From positions 434,001-498,000 of the forward strand of contig JADJTQ010000012.1 in the NCBI GenBank assembly GCA_016711125.1: a stretch of 64,000 nt of DNA, written 5' to 3'. A program made the translations under genes and the position numbers. The notes beneath the pieces were generated by a model. The model was not told where the DNA came from. It worked only from the letters and a program-made list of their open reading frames with translations, and ran no database searches. Of the stretch, positions 52,592 to 61,665 are shown piece by piece (positions within the stretch are counted from its first letter, which is position 1; each line of letters begins with the position of its first letter). Origin of the DNA: Saprospiraceae bacterium (lineage in GTDB: Bacteria > Bacteroidota > Bacteroidia > Chitinophagales > Saprospiraceae).

Positions 52592-53227
52592 ATGCTGATC
52601 GCCGGGGTCGGAGGATTGGTCTTTGTACCCATCTTTAAATCCATTACTCACCTACCGCCCTATGTAGGTATGATGCTGGCACTGGGAACGGTTTGGCTCA
52701 TTTCCGAATATATTCACCCAGAGGAAGATTTTACAGAAGAACGGAAACACCTCTACAGTGCTCACACTGCTTTGTCAAGAATTGAACTTAGCAGTATTTT
52801 GTTTTTCCTTGGCATCTTGGTAGCGGTTTCTGCTCTCGAATCCGTCGCCGTGACCGGATCTGACGGCCAAGTAGTTGGATTGCTCCGTTACTTGGCGGAG
52901 GGCCTGGATAAATTAGTGCCCAATCAAAATATTGTGATCATCATCATCGGTTTCCTTTCTGCCATTATAGATAATGTGCCGCTGGTAGCCGCGACAATGG
53001 GTATGTATACTGACCCTATGGACGCTGAACTTTGGCATTTTATTGCTTTTTCTGCAGGCACTGGAGGTAGTATGTTGATCATTGGAAGTGCTGCCGGTGT
53101 CGCTGCCATGGGTATGGAGCGTATCGACTTTATCTGGTACTTTAAAAATATTGCGTGGTTGGCCTTTCTTGGGTTTATATCCGGATGTTTAGTATTTATC
53201 GCTATAGCACCCTATTTGCATGGATAA
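52592..53227 (+). CDS. nhaD: NhaD-type Na+/H+ antiporter, C-terminal half
   Basis: Same reading frame as 51887-52537. It carries the second half of the antiporter: GVGGLVFVPIFKSITHLPPY, MMLALGTVWLISEYIH, LSSILFFLGILVAVSALES, FLSAIIDNVPLVAATMGMYT (the inverted-repeat partner of ATLDN) and FSAGTGGSMLIIGSAAGVAA. The joined protein is about 446 residues, typical of NhaD. Its stop overlaps the next gene by 8 bases. Confidence 0.9.
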   Translation: MLIAGVGGLVFVPIFKSITHLPPYVGMMLALGTVWLISEYIHPEEDFTEERKHLYSAHTALSRIELSSILFFLGILVAVSALESVAVTGSDGQVVGLLRYLAEGLDKLVPNQNIVIIIIGFLSAIIDNVPLVAATMGMYTDPMDAELWHFIAFSAGTGGSMLIIGSAAGVAAMGMERIDFIWYFKNIAWLAFLGFISGCLVFIAIAPYLHG

Positions 53228-53588
53228 GGTGAGGTTGGTAGCAATTGCGCTACTGCTATGGGCTTGTATATCCTGTGGTGAGCATTCGCCCGATGCCCTG
53301 ATTGGTGACTGGCGGGCCGATCTGGTAGTTGAAGAGGGTGATACTCTGGAAATGGATCTAGCCAATGTCACCCTTAGATTTACTGAAGACCGATATTTCA
53401 AATACAAGCATACCCAACGTGACTCACTTTCCGGCAGCTTCAATCTATCGAAGGGTCTCATTAAGCTTTTTGTCAATGAGCCCGTTACCGATACCATCAT
53501 CATTCAGATTAGTAATCTGAATGATGAATCGATGATTTTGCGGATGAATCATGAAGGGAACGAAAGATTGGTAACATTAGTCAAATAG
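53220..53588 (+). CDS. Small lipoprotein, lipocalin-like
   Basis: 122 residues. Leader VRLVAIALLLWACISCG ends in a lipobox with Cys near residue 19. The mature part is a short beta-barrel-like series (IGDWRADLVVEEGDTLEM; VTLRFTEDRYFKYKHTQ; DTIIIQISNLNDESMILR), in the style of lipocalin-like lipoproteins. It overlaps the antiporter stop by 8 bases. Function unknown; context hints at nothing specific. After it, 53589-53847 is non-coding, with a small hairpin CTCGTTT/AAACGAG at 53677-53694. Confidence 0.7.
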   Translation: MDKVRLVAIALLLWACISCGEHSPDALIGDWRADLVVEEGDTLEMDLANVTLRFTEDRYFKYKHTQRDSLSGSFNLSKGLIKLFVNEPVTDTIIIQISNLNDESMILRMNHEGNERLVTLVK

Positions 53589-53847
53589 AATTCATTCGGC
53601 TTGTTTTTGAAAAACTATCCAATAGCAACGTTCGTGATCTCTCGTTTATCATTCTCGCTCCGTTCGGGTTTAAAGTCTCGTTTCTGAAAACGAGCACATT
53701 CCGCTTCGACATGGCAGGGATTTCATGCCGATGATTTATTAGCTTATTTTTTCAGGACACATTTTGGGGTCTAAGGATCATGTAATCATCATAAGTAGAC
53801 AAAGACTTACAAACCGACGAAAATTTTACATGTCTTCTTGTTAGAAC

Positions 53848-56800
53848 ATGAATTTATTGTATCTTAATCTCGAAGACCAATGTTTGACAGAACTCCTTAT
53901 TCGGGATAAACCCAAAGCTTTGAAATCACTCGTAATCCTGATACTTGCAACCTTATGGTTGAGCTTGTCATTAAGTTTACTACTGACTACACTTTTCCCT
54001 GCGATCGAAGAAGACCAAGTCAAAGCCGATCCTATCATCTCACATGACTTTAAGATCCATGAACCCTCCCTATTGAGCAAAGACCCAAAAAAACGTTTTG
54101 GTTGGGGAGATGGTGAAGATAAAACCTTGTCCGGACCCATCGATGGAGGTTTGCCGATTGTCTCGGTAACTGATGCTACCTGTTTTGAAGCGAATGATGG
54201 TACAGCGTCAGCGACCCCAAACGGTGGCACTCCACCGTGGTATTACCTTTGGAGTACAGGAGAGACCACGGCTCTTATCGAAAATTTGGCACCCGGCGAT
54301 TATTCTTTGACCATCACTGATGAGGCCAACAATTTCTCTTCGGAGAACTTTACGATTGGACCTGTCGAAATTTTACTCTCCTTCAATGTCACTAATGAAT
54401 CTTCACCGGGAGCAATGGATGGATCCATTGATTTAACCGCAACTGGTGGATCTTCCATTTACGGATATCCTTTTAGCTTTGAATGGAGCAACGGAAGTAT
54501 CACCGAAGATCTCACTAATCTTTTCGGTGGACAAACTTATTCAGTAACCGTTACCGATTACATCTTCCCAACTCAGACTGTGGGATGTATGAAAGTGGAC
54601 GAAATCTTTGTGCCAACTGATTTGCTATGTCCAACTATTTTGGACGGGTTAGTCATTTCCGATGTCACATGCTTTGATGCCGGGAATGGTTCAGCATCTG
54701 TAGATCCGACGGGAGGATTAGAACCTTATACCATCGGCTGGTCAAACGGTGATATGGGATCTAATACAAACACTCTCGATCCTGGAGCTTATGTGGTGAC
54801 AATCACCGATTACTCTGGATGTCAGATCATTTCCAATTTCAACATTTCGGAGCCACCTCTACTCAACTCAAGTCTGACAAGTACGGATGAATCGGTGCCA
54901 GATGCCAGTGACGGATCAGTTGATCTTAATGTCATTGGCGGCACCAATCCATATCTTTATTCCTGGACCAATGGAGCCACCACTCAAGATCTTAGTGCAC
55001 TTATAGGAGAAAATACAATCTACGTCGTCACGATTACAGATAGCAAAGGATGCCAGATCACCAATATGGTTACCCTTCAGACCGGTTGTTTTCCCTCTGG
55101 AACCCCTTGCGATGATGCTGATCAAAGCACCTATAATGATGTGGAAGACGGAAATTGTAATTGCACGGGTATTGCTTGTGCCATTTTAACAGACGGATTG
55201 TTCACTTCAGATATTACCTGCTTTGGGGCTGCGGATGGCATTGCCTCAGTGCAGCCATCGGGAGGTATGGGTCCTTATATTATTAACTGGTCGAATGGGG
55301 CATCGGGAAACTTCGTCAATGCTTTAGGACCAGGCTCATACACGGTCACTATCACGGATGATGATGGATGCGTGGAAATATCCGATTTCACGATTTCAGA
55401 ACACGTTGATCTTACCACCACTTTGGTGGGAATCGATGAGTCACTACCGGGCGCAGCGGATGGAGCGGCAGAGCTCACTGTGACTGGCGGTGTACCTCCC
55501 TACTCCTATTCATGGAGCAATGGTACTACCTCCGAGGACCTCATTGGATTAACAGGAGAAAACTTGACATACACCGTTACTATCACAGATGATCGTGGAT
55601 GTCAAAAAGTTGATCAGGTTACGATTCTGACTGGATGTCTAGCACCTGGCACCACATGCAATGATGATGACCCGAACACCTACGATGATGTTCAAGATGG
55701 AAACTGCAATTGTCTGGGCACTCCATGTGCGTCCATCAATCTGAATTTCTTCATGGCCAATGTTTCCTGCTTTGCTGCGTCAGATGCCAATGCCAGTGTG
55801 AACCCATTCGGAGGATTGCAGCCCTATGACATAACATGGTCTAACGGATCCACATCATTGCAAGTGGACAATTTGAGTCCCAGCAACTACACTGTCAGCG
55901 TAATTGATCAGTCGGGATGTAAAGTTAGCAGACACTTTGTCATCACTGAACCGGATGAACTAAAAATAGTTTTAGCCGGTCTCGATGAAACAAGCACTGG
56001 TGCCGCCAATGGTGCCATTGACCTGATGATATTAGGAGGTTCCTATCCTTACGATTACCTATGGTCTAACGGATCTACTACGCAAGATATCCATAATCTC
56101 GACGGCGGAGGTATGCAGTATTCAGTCACGGTAACTGACGCTCAAGGGTGTAAGAAATCTGATTCAGTCCTAATTTTTACCGGTTGTTTGCCAAATGGTA
56201 CGCCTTGTGACGATGCTGATCCACTGACATACGATGATCAACAAGATGGTAATTGTGCTTGCAATGGCATACCCTGCAGTCGGATTGAACTTAATACCAC
56301 AAAAAACAACCTCAGCTGCGCAGGCACGATAGATGGTAAAATTATTCTATCCCCTTCCGGTGGTCAAAAGCCGTATACTTTTATTTGGAGCAATGGGTCA
56401 GTGGATAGTGCAACTTATAATCTGAGTGAAGGCCTCTATTTTGTGACAGTGAGTGATGCTTCCGGCTGCGGTGAAACATCGTTTTTTCAAATTTCCGAAC
56501 CCGACCCGTTGCAACTCCGGGCATCAATATCTCCAGCAACCTCAATCTTGGTGGCCGATGCTAGCATCGAACTAAAGATAACCGGAGGGACACCTCCATA
56601 TTCAGTGACATGGCTTGATGGCCCAACTGATCCGTCACGGCAACACTTACTGCCAGGTGCATACGAGGTGAAGGTTGTTGATCATAATGGGTGTACCAAA
56701 AGAGATACTTTCATCGTCACCGAAATCTGTCCAGAATTTGCCCAGCCATGCGATGATGGCGATCTTAGCACCGTTGATGATCGGTATGATGAGAGCTGTA

Positions 56801-57642
56801 ATTGTGTGGGTATACCTTGTGGTTTGGAAGTCATCCCCCAATTAACTCATGTTAGCTGCTATGGTATGCCTTCTGGCGCTGCATTTATTGATACCTCCGG
56901 TTTGTCAATTTTAGCCATAAACTGGTCTACCGGAGCGTCTGGAGATCAGATTCTAGACTTAGCAGCAGGAGTGTACCAACTAACTGTCACATTCGATGCT
57001 GGTTGTACATCTGAGCTCAGTCTGGAAATCCTACAATCAGATTTTCTAACTCTGGAGTTATATGGTGCTGATGAGACCGGTTCAGCTGCTGCAAATGGAT
57101 ATGCCGGTGTCAATATTATTGGCGGAACCGCACCATTTCATATCCTCTGGTCGACTGGTGACAGTATTTCGTTGATCGAAAATCTAATAGGTAATCAATA
57201 CTACAAAGTGGAGATCACAGATGCGGGTGGATGTATGGCTATCGATTCAATTTTTGTTGCAGAGTTTGTTTGCGCCAGTTTGCAGGAAGGTGCTTTCATT
57301 CCGAAGATTTCGACAAAACCTGATTGCGGGGAGCAAAGTGAAATAACGATCGAAGTTCAAAATGGCTACGAGGGCAATTTCGAATACAGCCTGGATGGGA
57401 TCACCTTTCAACTTAGTCCCATATTTTCAGGTGTTGACGAAGGTATATTTACATCGGTGGTTAGAGACCGGACTAACGGTTGTCACTATCTTTTATCAGA
57501 GGTTAAAATCGGGTCAACACCAAATCTGAATTTACTTGTACGACAGCCAAGTTCCTGTAACAGCCCAGACGGGGCAATTGAAACTATAAGCGCTGAATAC
57601 CAAATTGGGTTAAACAAAGATGGTCCCCGTATACCGGAGTAA
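53848..57642 (+). CDS. Giant SprB-repeat adhesin-like protein, N-terminal and central part
   Basis: 1264 residues of a gene that ends at 59201. The N-terminus has a long signal/transmembrane segment (LVILILATLWLSLSLSLLLT). It then consists of SprB-type repeats: pairs with CFEANDGTASATPNGGTPPW, LWSTGETTALIENLAPGDYS and LTITD(E/D)xNN. Every ~183 residues a Cys/Asp-rich motif CDDADxxTYxDVxDGNCNC followed by xGIAC is inserted (near 55100, 55655, 56205, 56745). SprB repeats are known from gliding adhesins of Flavobacterium; the Asp-rich motif may bind Ca2+. From ~57600 the frame is lost; WSPYTGVIPDLPAGEYVVFA is read in a second frame, then 57725 in a third. Confidence 0.88.
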   Translation: MNLLYLNLEDQCLTELLIRDKPKALKSLVILILATLWLSLSLSLLLTTLFPAIEEDQVKADPIISHDFKIHEPSLLSKDPKKRFGWGDGEDKTLSGPIDGGLPIVSVTDATCFEANDGTASATPNGGTPPWYYLWSTGETTALIENLAPGDYSLTITDEANNFSSENFTIGPVEILLSFNVTNESSPGAMDGSIDLTATGGSSIYGYPFSFEWSNGSITEDLTNLFGGQTYSVTVTDYIFPTQTVGCMKVDEIFVPTDLLCPTILDGLVISDVTCFDAGNGSASVDPTGGLEPYTIGWSNGDMGSNTNTLDPGAYVVTITDYSGCQIISNFNISEPPLLNSSLTSTDESVPDASDGSVDLNVIGGTNPYLYSWTNGATTQDLSALIGENTIYVVTITDSKGCQITNMVTLQTGCFPSGTPCDDADQSTYNDVEDGNCNCTGIACAILTDGLFTSDITCFGAADGIASVQPSGGMGPYIINWSNGASGNFVNALGPGSYTVTITDDDGCVEISDFTISEHVDLTTTLVGIDESLPGAADGAAELTVTGGVPPYSYSWSNGTTSEDLIGLTGENLTYTVTITDDRGCQKVDQVTILTGCLAPGTTCNDDDPNTYDDVQDGNCNCLGTPCASINLNFFMANVSCFAASDANASVNPFGGLQPYDITWSNGSTSLQVDNLSPSNYTVSVIDQSGCKVSRHFVITEPDELKIVLAGLDETSTGAANGAIDLMILGGSYPYDYLWSNGSTTQDIHNLDGGGMQYSVTVTDAQGCKKSDSVLIFTGCLPNGTPCDDADPLTYDDQQDGNCACNGIPCSRIELNTTKNNLSCAGTIDGKIILSPSGGQKPYTFIWSNGSVDSATYNLSEGLYFVTVSDASGCGETSFFQISEPDPLQLRASISPATSILVADASIELKITGGTPPYSVTWLDGPTDPSRQHLLPGAYEVKVVDHNGCTKRDTFIVTEICPEFAQPCDDGDLSTVDDRYDESCNCVGIPCGLEVIPQLTHVSCYGMPSGAAFIDTSGLSILAINWSTGASGDQILDLAAGVYQLTVTFDAGCTSELSLEILQSDFLTLELYGADETGSAAANGYAGVNIIGGTAPFHILWSTGDSISLIENLIGNQYYKVEITDAGGCMAIDSIFVAEFVCASLQEGAFIPKISTKPDCGEQSEITIEVQNGYEGNFEYSLDGITFQLSPIFSGVDEGIFTSVVRDRTNGCHYLLSEVKIGSTPNLNLLVRQPSSCNSPDGAIETISAEYQIGLNKDGPRIPE

Positions 57643-57724
57643 TTCCGGATCTTCCTGCCGGGGAGTACGTAGTATTTGCATTAAGAATTGAGGCCAATGT
57701 CCTGCGACCATTGGAAAGCTTCAA

Positions 57725-58654
57725 GTGGGTACCAAAACGGTCGATCCAGGAGGCCTAAGTGTGTCCAAATCTGACGTACCTTGTGGCGAAGACTTTGGGA
57801 GAATGGAGAGAAAGTCTATTTCAAGCGAGATTTCGTTCAGTATTGATCGCGGCAATCACTGGTACAGGAATCTCCAATTTTTTGCGGCTTCACCAGGCAC
57901 ATATGAGGTACTCCTTCAGACTGATGATGGTTGCATAAGTGTTCATAGCATCATCGACATTGAACATGCACTTCAACTTGATATCACGGGTGTCAATATC
58001 ACACAGCCAAGTAATTGTGCTGAGGAGGATGGCTTTGTGAAAATCGCAGGCAATAATTTAGGAAAGTTCAGCATTGATGGTGGTTTGACTTGGGAACTAC
58101 AACCAGAATTTACGAACCTGGGCATAGGCTCTTACCAAGTTTGGATCAGTGACATCAAAGGTCTCTGTTTTGACTGCATTGAAGTTACTTTAGAGGCAGA
58201 AGACCAAGCTGATCGGATCATCGTCCAGGCCAAGCTTGATCCATCATGTCATGGTGCCGAAGATGGGTACATCAGACTTGGAGTAGAGAATGATAATTTT
58301 AATAACCAATGGCTTTGGCAACATGGCGTAGAAGGGCCCGAGCTTAAGAGACTTAAAGCGGGAGTCTATGAAGTCCTGCTTCACACTTCACCCAATTGCT
58401 ATCAAGGAGCCCGTTTTGAGTTGGTTGATCCCGATCCAATAACCTTAGATCTACCAGTTATCGACACTGTACAATATTGTCAAGGGGAGATCGTCACGAT
58501 CCAAATGCCTGATACCGGACTTGTATATACATGGTATCGTGAAAATAAGCCTTTGAGTGTAGGTAATCGTATCGATCTTGTACAAGAAGGAAAATATATG
58601 AGCTTCTGGGCAGAGATACTTATGGCTGCGAAGCAGTTAAACCGTTTGAGATAA
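57725..58654 (+). CDS. Giant SprB-repeat protein, third piece
   Basis: Part of the same gene. 309 residues continue the beta-rich repeat style (KFSIDGGLTWELQPEFTNLG; CFDCIEVTLEAEDQADRIIV; HGAEDGYIRLGVENDNFNNQ). The end (FWAEILMAAKQLNRLR) is out of frame; correct coding runs DTYGCEAVKPFEITFSDEL in another frame from 58612. Two shifts lie between 57600 and 57725. No start codon is needed, as this is an internal piece. Confidence 0.75.
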   Translation: MGTKTVDPGGLSVSKSDVPCGEDFGRMERKSISSEISFSIDRGNHWYRNLQFFAASPGTYEVLLQTDDGCISVHSIIDIEHALQLDITGVNITQPSNCAEEDGFVKIAGNNLGKFSIDGGLTWELQPEFTNLGIGSYQVWISDIKGLCFDCIEVTLEAEDQADRIIVQAKLDPSCHGAEDGYIRLGVENDNFNNQWLWQHGVEGPELKRLKAGVYEVLLHTSPNCYQGARFELVDPDPITLDLPVIDTVQYCQGEIVTIQMPDTGLVYTWYRENKPLSVGNRIDLVQEGKYMSFWAEILMAAKQLNRLR

Positions 58655-58911
58655 CATTTAGTGACGAGCTTTTTTCGGCCAATTTTCTAGTCTCAGCCGT
58701 TGCAATAGCCGGAAGACCCATCACTGCAATCGAAATATCATGGCCAGTACCCGACGAAATATCTTGGGGGGTTGAAGGTGGAATTATCCCGGACATTTTT
58801 CTCAATAAATCTACGTTGATCTTTGATGAACCTGGTCAATACCTTTGTAACGCTGAGGGCGATGAAAGGAGGCTGTATGTCCGTCATACAGAAATCAGTG
58901 ACCGTACATGA
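58612..58911 (+). CDS. Giant SprB-repeat protein, fourth piece (no start codon)
   Basis: An open frame without a start reads DTYGCEAVKPFEITFSDELF, then FLVSAVAIAGRPITAIEISW and FDEPGQYLCNAEGDERRLYV. It links 57725-58654 to the sorting domain in 58908-59201. This is the last stretch of Ig-like sequence before the T9SS domain. Confidence 0.7.
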   Translation, partial: RDTYGCEAVKPFEITFSDELFSANFLVSAVAIAGRPITAIEISWPVPDEISWGVEGGIIPDIFLNKSTLIFDEPGQYLCNAEGDERRLYVRHTEISDRT

Positions 58912-59201
58912 AGACAATGGTCAGTGGATGTTCCCTCTTTGAGCCGAAGCAATCCATTAAGTTAACGTTATTTCCAAATCCCAATTTGGGTAACTTCAAC
59001 GCACTTATTGAACTTGATGCACCAGCTGACATCCAGATCAGAATCTATAATGGAGAAGCACTTCCCGTCTATGGCGCTGAATTTAAATCAGTTGAAGTTC
59101 TATCGCACAATATCGATCTAAGAGGCTCAATACCAGGAATATATACGATGATAGTTCAATCTGATGCAGGCCGGAGGTCTGCAAGTTTTGTGATTGAGTA
59201 A
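58908..59201 (+). CDS. Giant SprB-repeat protein, C-terminal T9SS sorting domain
   Basis: 97 residues. After a few linker residues comes a T9SS type A domain: LTLFPNPNLGNFNALIELDA, IQIRIYNGEALPVYG, GSIPGIYTMIVQSDAG and a terminal SASFVIE. It completes a protein of about 1785 residues that should be exported by T9SS. Its 3' end overlaps the converging small T9SS-like gene by 46 bases. Confidence 0.8.
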   Translation: MKTMVSGCSLFEPKQSIKLTLFPNPNLGNFNALIELDAPADIQIRIYNGEALPVYGAEFKSVEVLSHNIDLRGSIPGIYTMIVQSDAGRRSASFVIE

Positions 59202-59590
59202 TTTAGGTTTTGGTAATTTCTTCTGACGATTTTTCCTTTGCTGGAAGATATTTCTACAAAGTACTTCGCTGCCTTTAGATGACTGAGATTCACCTGATTT
59301 TCACCAAAGATTTGGTAATGAGCAAATAGTACATTGCCTTTTTCGTCAACTAATCGTAAAGTAAAAACGTCGCTGATCGGTAAAATCACTTGCAAACTTG
59401 ATTGCACCTCCCTTGGAAAAATTTGGCATTCAAAGGGTTTGATCATGGTATTGGATAGATCGGCTGATATATTAATTATCAGATCTGTGTCTTCTTGCGT
59501 CTGGTCCGGGAATTCTTTTGTGGTGGTTTGGGCATGGTTGTTTGCGTAGGTCAAACCAAATATAGTAAGGGTTATGAGCAATCTATACAT
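59156..59590 (-). CDS. Small exported protein ending in a T9SS-like sorting domain
   Basis: 144 residues. Signal peptide MYRLLITLTIFGLTYANNHA. Only about 40 residues separate it from a sorting-domain-like C-terminus: CQIFPREVQSSLQVILPISD, FTLRLVDEKGNVLFAHYQIF, LKAAKYFVEISSSKGKIVRR. The usual PNP motif is altered to FPREV. The final ~20 residues overlap the end of the opposing SprB gene, so the true stop may be earlier if a frameshift is present. It may be a decoy-sized T9SS substrate or a decayed one. Confidence 0.65.
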   Translation of the reverse strand: MYRLLITLTIFGLTYANNHAQTTTKEFPDQTQEDTDLIINISADLSNTMIKPFECQIFPREVQSSLQVILPISDVFTLRLVDEKGNVLFAHYQIFGENQVNLSHLKAAKYFVEISSSKGKIVRRNYQNLNYSITKLADLRPASD

Positions 59591-60075
59591 CTTTGCGATT
59601 CCAATTGAGTTTTTCGTAATTTCAAAAAAATGGTCTTAAGCAGAGAATCAATGGTAGCTTAATTGGATAAACTATGGGTGGGTTTTTGTGCTTCTTGAGA
59701 CATAGTATCTGATCTAAGTCGATCGCAATAATGACGCCAAAATTAATCAATTGGTTCCATTTTATTGCATTGAGATGCTTTTTTATTTTAAGATAGATGG
59801 CTGGTACTCAATATTTTCGAGATGGCAAGTGACTTGGAATGCGCTATAGATTTGACAGATTTTGCTGAGCTAGTGTATAAATTAGCTGCCCTTTCATTCA
59901 ATTAAATGGTAATAATCGCATTCAAGTAGGAAAATTATCAAAGAATGCTAATTTAACTCAGTTTCATTCTGCAAAGTCGAACCAAGTTGATGACTTAATG
60001 CCGAAAGGGTAAAATCCTGAGCTGAAGAAGCTGAAAATGAAAGCAGAATCTGGAAAGAAGCAGTAATTTAGATGA
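59591..60075. other. Intergenic region
   Basis: About 485 AT-rich bases between the divergently transcribed small T9SS-like gene and the gliding-motility C-terminal gene. No convincing coding frame, hairpin with T tract, repeat or consensus promoter could be seen. Confidence 0.5.
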
Positions 60076-60309
60076 ATGCGCCGGATCTGTAAATTATGCA
60101 TCCTGTTCCTGGTTCCAGCCTTTTTTTCATTTGATCCATCGGCATCAGATATGATGGAGTTATGCGACAACGCTGTCGATGATGATGGTGATGGTTTGAT
60201 TGACCTGAATGACCCTGATTGTGATTGTCAGATCGCGGAACCGATCTCACTAATTCCCAATCCTTCTTTGAAGAAAAGTCTTGTTGCCCTGAGAATCGTA
60301 GTAGCCTGA
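60076..60309 (+). CDS. Gliding-motility C-terminal protein, N-terminal piece
   Basis: Starts MRRICKLCILFLVPAFFSF, a signal peptide. It then has a metal-binding-like motif CDNAVDDDGDGLIDLNDPDC followed by ISLIPNPS. The last residues (LKKSLVALRIVVA) are out of frame: adding one T to a TTT run near 60268 gives SFEEKSCCPENRSSLNC, found in the next piece. Cell-surface structural role inferred. Confidence 0.75.
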   Translation: MRRICKLCILFLVPAFFSFDPSASDMMELCDNAVDDDGDGLIDLNDPDCDCQIAEPISLIPNPSLKKSLVALRIVVA

Positions 60310-61436
60310 ATTGTGCCGATACCTGGATTCAGGCTAGCGAAGCAACGACTGACTATATACACAAGTGTGGCTGGTTTGGCTGGGAGGATTTACCGGTTCC
60401 GGTACCACTTCCTGATGGAGAGGCTTGCATCGGTTTTAGAAATGGTAGATTTGGAATGGATCCCAACCCGAATTGGAAGGAATATACCGGCGCCTGTCTA
60501 ACTAGTCCCCTAAAAGCTGGGGTCACTTACAAATTTCAGTTTTGGCTCGGATTTACCAACTATCTAAACTCGCCTCCGCTTAATGTTGTCTTTTATGGTA
60601 GCACTGATTGCAAAAATCTCCCCTTTGGAGAGGGAAATGAGCGGCACGGCTGCCCACTCAATGGTGAAGGCTGGCTTGCACTAGATATGATTTATGCAGG
60701 CGGATCTAACACCTGGACCAGACAAGAATTTAATGTAACTCCTCATGAAGATATCTTTGCGATCGCAATAGGCCCTGACTGTTATGAAGTGGCGCTCAAC
60801 GACAACCCCTATTACTTTCTTGACAATCTCGTTCTTGCGGATGTGAAAGAATTCGAATTGGTAATAAGTCCTACCACTCATCCCTGTCATCCTGACTTTG
60901 GACTCAGTCTCCCTTTTCGCGAGAGCAATCGCTACCAGTGGTACAGGGATGGGATCGCCCTGGTTGGTGAAACGAGTGCAGACCTGAAAGCGCCAGGAGA
61001 AGGAAGCTTTCAAGTCAGAGTGATCGACAACAATGGAGCGGGTGTTTGTAAAATAACCAAATCTTACTTTCATAAAAAGCCCATCAGTCGGTCTATGGTG
61101 ACCAAACAAGTATGCGAGGGAAGTAGTGTGATGGTGTATGACAGGGCCGTCAGCGAATCAGGAGTCTTTCTGGATACTTTACAAACAATCGATAATTGTG
61201 ACAGCATTGTGGAAACTCAGGTAGTGATGGTTTCGCATGCATTTGTTGACCTGAAGGCCAAGATATTTCAAGGAGAGCAGATTCAAGTCGGTCACAAAAG
61301 CTATGACCAGCCAACTTCAGTAAGTGTTTTACTGAAATCATCTTTGGGCTGCGATAGTACGGTCAATCTGGAATTGAGTTTTTATGAGGTTTTCTTTCCA
61401 AATGCGATCACCCCCAACGGGAGATGGTGTGAATGA
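60225..61436 (+). CDS. Gliding-motility C-terminal protein, central piece
   Basis: Real coding begins at about 60268 (FEEKSCCPENRSSLNCADTW). A jelly-roll-like carbohydrate-binding style domain runs to ~61110 (GDT-like VTYKFQFWLGFTNYLNSPPL; YFLDNLVLADVKEFELVI). An Ig-like segment with QVCEGSSVMVYDRAVSESGV and IDNCDSIVETQVVMV follows. It ends FFPNAITPNGRWCE because of one extra G at 61417-61419 or so: the correct reading is NAITPNGDGVNDSFAIYG, the start of a gliding-motility-associated (CHU_C) domain. Confidence 0.8.
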   Translation: MSDRGTDLTNSQSFFEEKSCCPENRSSLNCADTWIQASEATTDYIHKCGWFGWEDLPVPVPLPDGEACIGFRNGRFGMDPNPNWKEYTGACLTSPLKAGVTYKFQFWLGFTNYLNSPPLNVVFYGSTDCKNLPFGEGNERHGCPLNGEGWLALDMIYAGGSNTWTRQEFNVTPHEDIFAIAIGPDCYEVALNDNPYYFLDNLVLADVKEFELVISPTTHPCHPDFGLSLPFRESNRYQWYRDGIALVGETSADLKAPGEGSFQVRVIDNNGAGVCKITKSYFHKKPISRSMVTKQVCEGSSVMVYDRAVSESGVFLDTLQTIDNCDSIVETQVVMVSHAFVDLKAKIFQGEQIQVGHKSYDQPTSVSVLLKSSLGCDSTVNLELSFYEVFFPNAITPNGRWCE

Positions 61437-61665
61437 TTCGTTTGCGATTTATGGTTCGAGTGAACTAGTCTCGATCCGACATTTGGCGCTGTATAATAAA
61501 TGGGGAGATCGGGTATTTGAGGCCGAAGGGATAGCCCCGAATGAGCTGGTATCTGTGTGGCAGGACAACAACCATGCATCGGATGTATATGGCTACGTCG
61601 TCAGTCTCGAAATGGATGATGGAAAATTACACCAAATGAAGGGGTCTTTTTTATTGATAAGGTAA
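61384..61665 (+). CDS. Gliding-motility-associated C-terminal (CHU_C/type B T9SS) domain piece
   Basis: From about residue 13 it reads GDGVNDSFAIYGSSELVSIR, LALYNKWGDRVFEAEGIAPN, WQDNNHASDVYGYVV, and a terminal MKGSFLLIR. This is the CHU_C/gliding-motility C-terminal domain, which is a T9SS type B export signal. It completes a protein of about 530 residues. The ATG at 61384 is not the start. It ends 15 bases into the converging gene 61651-62835. Confidence 0.85.
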   Translation: MRFSFQMRSPPTGDGVNDSFAIYGSSELVSIRHLALYNKWGDRVFEAEGIAPNELVSVWQDNNHASDVYGYVVSLEMDDGKLHQMKGSFLLIR

